The notes under the pieces: model-generated
What the model was told of the DNA's origin: nothing
Databases searched by the model: none
Seen by the model: only the letters and a program-made list of their open reading frames with translations
NCBI RefSeq assembly: GCF_016741935.1
Contig: NZ_JAERRG010000047.1
Span: 1 to 53,498 of the forward strand
Length of the DNA: 53,498 bases
Direction: 5' to 3'
DNA from: Streptomyces endocoffeicus
GTDB lineage: Bacteria; Actinomycetota; Actinomycetes; Streptomycetales; Streptomycetaceae
Position numbers and translations under genes: made by a program
Shown here: positions 48,008 through 53,498 of the stretch, in pieces
Layout: every line of letters begins with the position of its first letter
How positions within the stretch are numbered: the stretch's first letter is position 1

Positions 48008-48874
48008 TCACACCTCCGGAGCAATGGCGCCGGGCCGGGATGCTGGGGAGCGGACTGCCTCCAGAGCAGCGCCGTGAACGGCGGCGGTGCCGGACACAAA
48101 GACGCGGCCATTCCAGATCCACCTTGCGCGTAGCCCTTCTTCCTCCTCGCGGTAGCGATCGAGACGCCCGCGTTCGAACGCTGCGCACTCGTCGAAGATC
48201 TCGCCCCATCGCGGAAGGTACGCAGCGCGGTGCGCTAGGTGCTCACGCCGGTTGGCGAGTAGACAGGCGAGCGCCGGCGCAGGGCGGTGGACGTACAGCT
48301 CAGCCAGCGCCCACCACAGCTGCGCGCACTGGCGCGCTTCCGCCCGGTACTGCTCGGCCTGCCGTTGCAGTCGCTCGCAGTCGGCAACGGTCTTCGGGAT
48401 CCACCGGTGCAACCAGGCGAGCCGTTCGGGGGCTTCACGCCGATGGGCCTGCCGGAACAACTGCGGAAGGTCGGGGCGGTCTGCATAGTGCTGTCCACAC
48501 GCTCGCATGATCACGTGAAGCGTCTCGCTGGCCTGCGGCGGCGCGTCCCTGTCGTCTGTGTCGGTCAAGCCACTCGTCCAGTACCAGCCCTCGGCGGCCT
48601 CGGCCGCGTGCTCCAGTATCCGCACCACCATGCCCTGATAGGCGCGTCGGCGGATTTTGGGCAACGGTCCGGTGGGGAGGTGGCGCAGCCCTTCGACGGA
48701 ACCGAGCGTGATCCGAACTGCACCGAACTTGTGCCACTGGCTGGGGTCGTGAGTGGCCACCACGTGCACCATGCCGGTGACCGGACCGGTGAGGTTGTAG
48801 AGGACGGCGCCGGTCTCGTCAGGATCGGACGGAGCGGCGTGGACCGTACCGGACGCGGTAGTGATGGTGAGCAC
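48008..48874 (-). CDS. Protein of unknown function
   Basis: Start at GTG 48874 with AGGAGG upstream; 288 residues. The N-terminal beta-rich part includes AVLYNLTGPVTGMVHVVATH and AVRITLGSVEGLRHLPTGPL. The middle is helical (RAYQGMVVRILEHAAEAAEG). The C-terminal part is rich in Arg/Glu/Trp (AEARQCAQLWWALAELYVHR, ERGRLDRYREEEEGLRARWI). It ends RSPASRPGAIAPEV. No family recognised. It has no shared promoter of its own. Confidence 0.62.
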   Translation of the reverse strand: MLTITTASGTVHAAPSDPDETGAVLYNLTGPVTGMVHVVATHDPSQWHKFGAVRITLGSVEGLRHLPTGPLPKIRRRAYQGMVVRILEHAAEAAEGWYWTSGLTDTDDRDAPPQASETLHVIMRACGQHYADRPDLPQLFRQAHRREAPERLAWLHRWIPKTVADCERLQRQAEQYRAEARQCAQLWWALAELYVHRPAPALACLLANRREHLAHRAAYLPRWGEIFDECAAFERGRLDRYREEEEGLRARWIWNGRVFVSGTAAVHGAALEAVRSPASRPGAIAPEV

Positions 48875-48987
48875 TTGTGCCTCCTAGCTCGGTGTTGGCC
48901 GGGCTGAGCCCGGCGGGAGTGGGCGGGAACGTGGCCAGCGGCTGATGCGTGCTCAACGTCGCCGTGGCTGAGGAGGTCGGCGAAGCA

Positions 48988-49021
48988 CGGGCCCGGTGAC
49001 CGGGAAGAACGACCGGGCCCG
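48988..49021 (-). terminator. GC-rich hairpin in the gap after the site-5 gene
   Basis: CGGGCCCGGT and ACCGGGCCCG form a perfect 10-bp stem with 14 bases between. It lies in the 219-bp gap between coding sequences, about 70 bp after the stop of the upstream gene. Possible terminator; no T-run. Confidence 0.5.
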
Positions 49022-49093
49022 CGCTGCGGCGGGGTAGCCGGGCGCGACGTCGTGAATGACGTGGAGTTCGGACGGGGCCCGCCGGTACGTCCG

Positions 49094-49567
49094 TCACAGC
49101 GGCAGGGACGGGGGCCTGATGGGGAAACCGGCCTCGAAGAGCGTGCCAGGGTCCGGCTCGAGGCGGTCGCCGGTACTCGGGTCGGTGCAGTAGGCGGTCC
49201 GCGCTTGGTCGGCGGTAAAGGGGATCACCTTGCCCTGGTGGATTCCCCAGCCGCGTATGGTGCGGCCTCCTGCGCGATGGGGGCTGCTCAGAAGGAGCCC
49301 GGCATTCGTTGTCTCCGGCCGCGTGAACGCGTAGGTGATCAGCGTCATCAGCATTTCGATGTCGTCAGCGGAGAGCGGAAAGACGCCAGTTTCGCGGTAG
49401 ACCATGACGACGGCCTGGGCGGCGGCGGGCGGATCCGATAGTGCGCATGTGAGGTCATGCGGCCCGTCGCCTGCGGCGAACAGAAGCTGTGTGACGGTCT
49501 CGTCTGCCCGGGCATGGGCAGCCTTGATCAGTGCTGTGTCGGGGGCGGATCCGGCGTGTTCCGGCAT
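49094..49567 (-). CDS. Small protein, unknown function
   Basis: A 157-residue protein from ATG 49567 with AGGAGC upstream. It contains ALIKAAHARADETVTQLLFA, AQAVVMVYRETGVFPLSADD and IEMLMTLITYAFTRPETTNA. The C-terminal half has WGIHQGKVIPFTADQART. No family recognised. Expressed from shared promoter site 5. Confidence 0.65.
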   Translation of the reverse strand: MPEHAGSAPDTALIKAAHARADETVTQLLFAAGDGPHDLTCALSDPPAAAQAVVMVYRETGVFPLSADDIEMLMTLITYAFTRPETTNAGLLLSSPHRAGGRTIRGWGIHQGKVIPFTADQARTAYCTDPSTGDRLEPDPGTLFEAGFPIRPPSLPL

Positions 49568-49625
49568 GAGTTGCTCCTGGTGGTGGTTGGCCGACGAATG
49601 CGGGTGGAGCGCCTTTGCGCTATCC

Positions 49626-49666
49626 ATAATAGTGGAATCCGTGAGGGGGTGAACCCGCTATTGACC
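49626..49666 (-). promoter_or_regulatory. Shared promoter, site 5
   Basis: Minus strand: GGTCAA, TTCACC (-35, 49648-49653), 16 bp, TATTAT (-10, 49626-49631) with TTCCAC before it. A stem-loop AGCGC/GCGCT (49608-49621) begins 5 nt downstream of the -10. Confidence 0.75.
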
Positions 49667-49672
49667 TGCTCC

Positions 49673-49909
49673 TTAGCCCTCTTCCAGCGCTCGCAAGGCG
49701 TCCTCGTAGGCGCTGGCGATGGCCTTCGTGATGTTCTCGTGGGCACGGTCAATATGCGGTTCGACCGCCGTCTGAGCCCGGCCCCGTCGCCATCGGAGCG
49801 CCACCACCAGCGTGCCCAACTCCGCGCGCGTCAGTGACTAGGGACCGCGGTCGGTCAAAGTCGTCTCCCGCAGCCGCATGGAAATCTCGACCTGCTCCGG
49901 CTGGGTCAC
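49673..49909 (-). pseudogene. Small gene interrupted by an in-frame TAG
   Basis: A reading frame from GTG 49909 (start VTQPEQVEISMRLRETTLTD) runs for 23 codons to a TAG at 49838-49840, then continues in the same frame without further stops as SLTRAELGTLVVALRWRRGR and ITKAIASAYEDALRALEEG until TAA at 49673. Both halves look protein-like, and the stop falls where a Trp (TGG) would fit. The simplest reading is a nonsense mutation or sequencing error in a gene of about 78 residues. Translation of the second part from CTG 49831 or GTG codons downstream is an alternative. Confidence 0.5.
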
Positions 49910-49939
49910 ACGGACCGAGCTTGTGAAGGAGCGCCCGGT

Positions 49940-50188
49940 TCAGGGTGGCGCGCAGATAGGGGCCTGGACGCCGTGCGTGGGCTTCACCGTGAAGAGACCT
50001 GGCACGGCACGATCCCTCTGTATGCACAACCGGTCTTCCTGAACGGTGAGCCGCTCGCCGGAAGCCAGCTCGAACTCTGCGACGTGACGCTGTGCTCCGC
50101 ACCGCTGGCAGGCGTACAGGGCGACCCTGAGCCGCGCGTAAGGCCCGATGCGGCATTGGGTACAGGCGATCGGCATGACGATGTTCAT
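49940..50188 (-). CDS. Small zinc-ribbon-like protein
   Basis: An 82-residue protein from ATG 50188 (or MPIAC 12 bases later). Two CxxC pairs near the N-terminus: IACTQCRIGPYARL and LYACQRCGAQRHVAEFELAS. A beta-rich remainder (GERLTVQEDRLCIQRDRAVP) follows. It fits a zinc-ribbon fold. It lies 30 bp upstream of the interrupted small gene on the same strand. Confidence 0.6.
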   Translation of the reverse strand: MNIVMPIACTQCRIGPYARLRVALYACQRCGAQRHVAEFELASGERLTVQEDRLCIQRDRAVPGLFTVKPTHGVQAPICAPP

Positions 50189-50245
50189 GGGGTCGGCAGT
50201 CCTCTCGGTGCGGGTCCTGGGGCTGGTGCTGGGCAGCCCGGCCGC

Positions 50246-50284
50246 GCTCCGCCGGCCCGGCCTGAGCGGTCGGCCCGGCGGAGC
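50246..50284 (-). repeat. GC-rich inverted repeat (first of two)
   Basis: GCTCCGCCGG, nineteen bases, CCGGCGGAGC: a perfect 10-bp stem in the 213-bp gap between the DUF932 gene stop (50402) and the zinc-ribbon start (50188). Confidence 0.5.
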
Positions 50285-50289
50285 TGGGA

Positions 50290-50334
50290 CCCGCACGGGC
50301 CCGGGGCGGGGGGAACCAGCCGGGCCCGTGCGGG
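50290..50334 (-). terminator. GC-rich hairpin after the DUF932 gene
   Basis: CCCGCACGGGCCCGG, fifteen bases, CCGGGCCCGTGCGGG: a perfect 15-bp stem and the longest in the region, 68 bp downstream of the DUF932 stop. It has no T-run. It shares the core GGGCCCG with the hairpin at 48988. Confidence 0.55.
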
Positions 50335-50401
50335 CGGGCGCCAGGGGTACGCCCCGCCGGACGGAGAGCGGGAAGGCGTAGCACCCTGGCAGGGGGTGGA
50401 C

Positions 50402-51586
50402 TCAGGCGGCTCGGGCGGCTGCCGCGAGCGCGGGCAGGGCCATGGCCTCCAGCTCGTGAGCGGCGTCGGCGTCGGAGAGTGTCTGCGCTGTCGACGTCAC
50501 GGCCTGCATGACGCCTCCGGCGGTCGTCTGTCCGCCCCGAATGAAGTGGTTCAGGATCGACTCCCGCACCGCGCCGGAGAAACTGAGCTGCTTGGACACC
50601 ATTTCGATGGTCTGTGCAGGATCCGAGATCTGCTTACCGGCCTCGCGCTCGATCTCATCGATCTTGGCTTCGACGTAGGCGGGAGACAGGAACTGCTGGA
50701 CTGCGTCGGCGGTCTTGGAAGCCACCAGCTCCAGCTCCCTGGCGCGCGTGGCACCGGACCACTGGACGATCCCCTCATCGTGCTTCGCACCGATGTGCAC
50801 GGCTCGCATGACGTCCTTCGACATGGTGAGGCCGTTGCGGCACACCTGCACGACTGCGCGCGGAGTGATGCTGAACGCCCCGGACCCCACCTCACTATTA
50901 GAGATGACGAAGCCCGCCGAAACCATCGGCAGTTGATCGCCCGTCTCGCCTGTGAAGGGAGAGCGGTACCCCCGGAGCAACTCCCGGGCCTGGATGGCCA
51001 CCTGGTCCGACTCCACGCGGACGTACATCCGCCGGTCGGTGAGGTCACAGCCCTTGATCTCCACGCGATGGCCGGACGCCTCGACTCCCTGAAGAGCGGC
51101 GGTGAGGATGTCGAAGTTATCGATCAGCCTGTAGCTGTCCGACAGGAAGGCCCGCGCGACCCCCTCACCTGAGTGCCCGTTCTCGGCGGCATCGCCACGG
51201 AACGCGCGGATCAGGAACTTGCGCGACGGGTCCTGCTCCAGCCAGCCGCACACATTGATGTCGTACAGGGCCGGATTCTCCGTGCGCATACGACGCAGGT
51301 ACCCGACCGGAATACCCAGCTTGGCCGCGAACCCCTCCTCGGCAACGTCGGTGGGCCGGTACGTACCGTCGGACATGAACATCCGGCCATGGTCAGTCAT
51401 GGCGGGCTCCACCCGACTCATGATCAGGTTTCCATTCGCGACCGTGAGCGATGAGGCGGGAGCGACCACGTCCAGCTTGCGGCCGTTCTGGACCTCCAGC
51501 ATGTGCGCCAGATCGGATAGATCGGCGTTTCGGGTGCTCGTGCGGGGCGTACGGGTGACGGGGCTTTCCGTGACCTGCTGTGTCAT
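50402..51586 (-). CDS. DUF932 (phage/plasmid-like TIGR03299) protein
   Basis: A 394-residue protein from ATG 51586 with AAAGGG upstream. The DUF932 core is visible: FAAKLGIPVGYLRRMRTENP, VARAFLSDSYRLIDNFDILT, MYVRVESDQVAIQARELLRG, VSAGFVISNSEVGSGAFSIT and VVQVCRNGLTMSKDVMRAVH. DUF932 proteins are widespread on conjugative plasmids and phages, often near ssb, and their function is unknown. It is expressed from shared promoter site 6, which has one of the closest -35 matches. A tandem hairpin follows it. Confidence 0.88.
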   Translation of the reverse strand: MTQQVTESPVTRTPRTSTRNADLSDLAHMLEVQNGRKLDVVAPASSLTVANGNLIMSRVEPAMTDHGRMFMSDGTYRPTDVAEEGFAAKLGIPVGYLRRMRTENPALYDINVCGWLEQDPSRKFLIRAFRGDAAENGHSGEGVARAFLSDSYRLIDNFDILTAALQGVEASGHRVEIKGCDLTDRRMYVRVESDQVAIQARELLRGYRSPFTGETGDQLPMVSAGFVISNSEVGSGAFSITPRAVVQVCRNGLTMSKDVMRAVHIGAKHDEGIVQWSGATRARELELVASKTADAVQQFLSPAYVEAKIDEIEREAGKQISDPAQTIEMVSKQLSFSGAVRESILNHFIRGGQTTAGGVMQAVTSTAQTLSDADAAHELEAMALPALAAAARAA

Positions 51587-51618
51587 GCTCTGCCCTTTCG
51601 TTGATGCTTCGGCGTGTC

Positions 51619-51634
51619 CGGGGCACCACCCCCG
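51619..51634 (-). promoter_or_regulatory. 5' leader stem-loop under site 6
   Basis: CGGGG caccac CCCCG on the plus strand; on RNA the loop is GUGGUG. The same loop occurs in the leader of site 7 (52783-52798). Both leaders also share a GATGCTTCGGC stretch, so they are homologous over about 50 bp. Confidence 0.6.
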
Positions 51635-51644
51635 AACAGCATCC

Positions 51645-51685
51645 ATAATAGTGGAAGGTGGAGAGGTGTTAACCCCCCTCTGACC
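51645..51685 (-). promoter_or_regulatory. Shared promoter, site 6 (DUF932)
   Basis: Minus strand: GGTCAG, TTAACA (-35, 51667-51672), 16 bp, TATTAT (-10, 51645-51650) with TTCCAC before it. The leader to the ATG is about 52 nt. Confidence 0.78.
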
Positions 51686-51730
51686 AGGGGCGCGGCCCTC
51701 TGAGCCGCACCCCTGGCAGCGAGAGACCCC

Positions 51731-52300
51731 TTACCGGATCCACTTCACCTCGTGGAAGTTATCCAGGGGGGTGACGCTGGAGCGGTGGACGTCGGAGAGA
51801 ACGCGCCGGTACCCCCTTCCTGTCCATCGCCCGAGCACGTAGAGCGCTTGCCCCTGCCCCTGGCTATCGGCCGTCTCCGTGACGCCCATGATCCAGAAGT
51901 AGGCCCCGTAGTACCGATCGAACGACCCGTGGTAGCGCACTTCCTGGCCGAGTCGCGGCGTGGGCCTTGTCCCTAGTTCGATCTTGAGCTCCCTGAAGAA
52001 TGAAGCCACAGCTTCGGGGTGAATCGGCACGTCGGCGAGCGCGGGGCTCGCAACACCGCTCCGCGCGCAAGCTGCCCAACCCAACTCAAAGGCCGTACGC
52101 GCAAGATCCCTTACCTTCCAGCGGACCCCCATAGCCGGTCGGGCGGCCGAGCCGACCAACTGCCTCCAAGCCTCGCGAGCTTGCCTTAACTCGAAGTTGG
52201 TAAGGGACTCCGGGACTGGTACGGCGGGCGTGGTTTCCTCGGTGTGCTGGGTTCCTTCGCTGTGCCGCGTGTCCTCGGTGTGCCTCGTGTGGTCCCACAT
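51731..52300 (-). CDS. Protein of unknown function
   Basis: A 189-residue protein from ATG 52300 with AAGGG upstream. The N-terminus is a short imperfect repeat of HTE/HSE units (MWDHTRHTEDTRHSEGTQHT). The helical middle (ELRQAREAWRQLVGSAARPA, RDLARTAFELGWAACARSGV) is followed by a beta-rich C-terminus (VRYHGSFDRYYGAYFWIMGV). No family recognised. It has no shared promoter; it is 60 bp downstream of the site-7 gene and may be on its transcript. Confidence 0.62.
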   Translation of the reverse strand: MWDHTRHTEDTRHSEGTQHTEETTPAVPVPESLTNFELRQAREAWRQLVGSAARPAMGVRWKVRDLARTAFELGWAACARSGVASPALADVPIHPEAVASFFRELKIELGTRPTPRLGQEVRYHGSFDRYYGAYFWIMGVTETADSQGQGQALYVLGRWTGRGYRRVLSDVHRSSVTPLDNFHEVKWIR

Positions 52301-52360
52301 TGTCGTTTCCCTTCGGGTTGATGGGAGGCCGCCCGGATTTCCCGGGCGGCCGATTAGCGG

Positions 52361-52750
52361 CTATCCGAGGAATCCGCGCGAATTGAGGATCTCGGCGGTG
52401 AGGTGGGCTACCCCTTGAGGCTTGTAGATGGCCGGGAAATGCACGATTTCCTTTTCCGTCCGGCCGCCGTTTTCGTCGCTCGGCTCGATGAACTCGTGCA
52501 CGATCCGGAAGTCGTTTCCGTCCTCGGTCGGCATTTGGAGGACGACCGGGCCGTTTACCGTCTCGAACCGCACACCGGTGTATCCGGCGTCCGAGTTGTG
52601 CACGATCTTTGCTCCCGCGCGCTCGCATACGAGCGGCAGGAAGTTCGCGATGGTCCGGGCCAAAATGGCCTTCGGAGTCATGGGGGCAGATCGCTCGTGT
52701 TGAGCGCCCCCCACGCGTCGGACGATTCCGCCAGCGATCGCGATTTCCAT
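52361..52750 (-). CDS. Small protein, unknown function (most telomere-proximal gene)
   Basis: A 129-residue protein from ATG 52750 with AGGAAGG upstream. It contains AILARTIANFLPLVCERAGA, SDAGYTGVRFETVNGPVVLQ and RIVHEFIEPSDENGGRTEKE. Beta-rich with a helical N-terminus. It is the last gene before the replicon end and is expressed from shared promoter site 7. If transfer begins at this end, it is the first gene delivered. Confidence 0.65.
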   Translation of the reverse strand: MEIAIAGGIVRRVGGAQHERSAPMTPKAILARTIANFLPLVCERAGAKIVHNSDAGYTGVRFETVNGPVVLQMPTEDGNDFRIVHEFIEPSDENGGRTEKEIVHFPAIYKPQGVAHLTAEILNSRGFLG

Positions 52751-52782
52751 GCTGCTGCCTTCCTGTTGATGCTTCGGCCGTT

Positions 52783-52798
52783 CGGGACACCACTCCCG
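52783..52798 (-). promoter_or_regulatory. 5' leader stem-loop under site 7
   Basis: CGGGA caccac TCCCG on the plus strand, with the same loop as the site-6 hairpin but compensated stem bases (A-T in place of G-C). It lies 10 nt downstream of the -10. Confidence 0.6.
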
Positions 52799-52807
52799 CA
52801 CAAGTCC

Positions 52808-52835
52808 ATAATAGTGGAAGACTGATTGGGGTCAA
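52808..52835 (-). promoter_or_regulatory. Shared promoter, site 7
   Basis: Minus strand: TTGACC (-35, 52830-52835), 16 bp, TATTAT (-10, 52808-52813) with TTCCAC before it. The closest match to a consensus vegetative promoter in the set. The GGTCA box is replaced by sequence containing repeated CACGCTATCT units. Confidence 0.78.
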
Positions 52836-53429
52836 TACCTGGCACACCAGCTGGGGCACTGTGTGGCACGCTATCTGACACGCTATCTTGCACACCACCG
52901 AAAGGGGGCATTGAACATTTCCGCTGTTCAGATCGCGTATTCGGCACAACTCGCACCCCGACTTCCCTCCTGCCCTTACCGTTCTTGACTGAGCGGAGAC
53001 GAGAGGTGCGCGCGGTGGGCAGTCGGGAGCCTGGGACCCCTGCGGGTGGCGCGGGCTTATCGGCCCCACGTGAGAGTAGGGGCCGATAAGCTCAGTTCTG
53101 GGGTGTGCTTTGTTTTTGCCAATCCAACATGCTGCATCACAAGCTGATGCGCGGTCCCGTTCTCGTATCGGCATCCCGCTTCGCGTGGCTCACTAGGCCC
53201 ACGTGAGTGGGTCTCAGGTCCCGGAGGGGCCGGGCGGGGGAGCGCAGCGGACTCGCCCGGCAACGGGGCTGTACACCCGTCAGGGGACGGCTGATGACCC
53301 ATACTGACTCCTTGCCAGCCTTTTTGGATGACTGCGAAGCGGCTGCCCTTCAACCGCCCCGCAAAGCGGGGCGGTTGGGCTCCTGGAGCGAAGCGGGGGG
53401 AGCCGCTCACGCGGAGCGTGAGCAACGGC
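52836..53429. other. Subtelomeric non-coding region
   Basis: No credible gene. It holds CACGCTATCT direct repeats near 52868-52887 and a 13-bp stem GCTTATCGGCCCC/GGGGCCGATAAGC at 53055-53091. A CCCAC gtga GTGGG hairpin lies near 53195, and CCCGCTTCGCG occurs within 53175-53190. Two telomere-type hairpins follow: 53352-53376, stem AACCGCCCCGC, and 53405-53423, stem GCTCACGC. Confidence 0.7.
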
Positions 53430-53498
53430 CCCGCGAAGCGGGGCCGTTCGCTGCCTGCGGGCGCAGCCCGCAGGCAGCGAACGGCCCCGCTTCGCGGG
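53430..53498. repeat. Telomere: terminal 69-nt perfect inverted repeat
   Basis: The last 33 bases are the exact reverse complement of 53430-53462, with loop GCA. Read inward from the end it starts CCCGCGAAGCGGG, which is itself a hairpin of the GCGAAGC type, like archetypal Streptomyces chromosome and plasmid ends. This supports a terminal-protein-capped linear replicon. The tap/tpg genes are not in this window. Confidence 0.85.

Noticed and set aside
53055..53091. 13-bp stem as terminator of a gene
   Set aside because: No gene lies upstream on either strand within several hundred bases and no T-run follows. Kept only as a subtelomeric repeat.
1..53498. CRISPR array, tRNA/rRNA genes, insertion sequences, MOB relaxase
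   Set aside because: No regularly spaced direct repeats of array type, no cloverleaf or rRNA signature, no transposase motifs, and no HxH/Tyr relaxase motif was recognised by reading. Profile searches would be needed to exclude divergent relaxases.

Overview
The window looks like one end of a linear, conjugative Streptomyces (or close actinomycete) replicon. GC content is very high and codon use is GC3-driven. Several gene families are typical of Streptomyces: DUF2637, XRE/DUF5753 paired with a DUF574 methyltransferase, and BTAD regulators. The last 69 bases (53430-53498) are a perfect 33+3+33 inverted repeat starting CCCGCGAAGCGGG when read inward, with more GCGAAGC-type hairpins behind it, as in Streptomyces telomeres. 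I read the right edge as a real replicon end. The left edge cuts a gene and is internal. No rRNA, tRNA, CRISPR array, transposase or recognisable relaxase was seen.

Layout. (1) 1-12142, minus strand: a Tad-type pilus operon (SAF/CpaB-like, CpaE-like, TadA, TadB, TadC, pilin-like, three TadE/TadG-like pseudopilins) ending in a very large membrane protein with two LysM domains and a C-terminal BTAD regulator domain. A small plus-strand gene with a frameshift sits inside it. (2) 12299-13920: DUF574 methyltransferase and XRE/DUF5753 regulator. (3) 14141-27071, minus strand: a type IV secretion/conjugation operon of mostly overlapping genes (TcpC/VirB8-like, small membrane proteins, VirB4 ATPase, VirB6-like polytopic protein, VirB1-like transglycosylase/NlpC, secreted accessory protein, VirD4-like coupling ATPase, replication-relaxation family protein). 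(4) 27072-27705: a regulatory gap with inverted and iterated repeats. (5) 27706-30149, plus strand: a small gene, a HTH protein that may be a replication initiator with a hairpin cluster inside its coding sequence, and a secreted SapA-like protein. (6) 30278-34166, minus strand: a complete lasso-peptide cluster (precursor, Asn-synthetase-like cyclase, PqqD-like B1, B2 protease, PIMT-type methyltransferase) with a divergent XRE/TPR regulator at 34302. (7) 35782-52750: a run of mostly small genes, all on the minus strand and read away from the telomere. It includes ssb, a ParB-domain protein, a DUF932 protein, a DUF3263 protein, an N6-methylase-like protein lacking its NPPY/F motif, and two PP-loop (PAPS-reductase-like) genes, one broken. 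(8) 52751-53498: promoter, repeats and telomere.

The most striking non-genic signal is a near-identical promoter repeated seven times in region 7 (sites at about 40218, 44688, 46579, 47271, 49626, 51645 and 52808). Each has a TTnnCC/A-like -35, exactly 16 bp to a TATTAT/CATTAT -10, a constant TTCCAC before the -10, and usually a GGTCA box upstream of the -35. Six of the seven transcripts would begin with a short stem-loop that differs in sequence but not in position. With ssb, ParB-like, DUF932 and methylase-like genes, this resembles the leading region of a conjugative element. If the telomere enters the recipient first, these genes would be the first delivered and switched on together.

The lasso peptide is the second highlight. 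A 43-aa precursor has a recognisable leader (Y..P.....G.....T) and a predicted 16-residue core starting at Gly28 with Asp at ring position 9. The PIMT homologue in the same cluster suggests an aspartimide, probably at the Asp6-Ser7 step of the core. At least three genes in the window carry frameshifts or an in-frame stop. This could be gene decay or assembly error.
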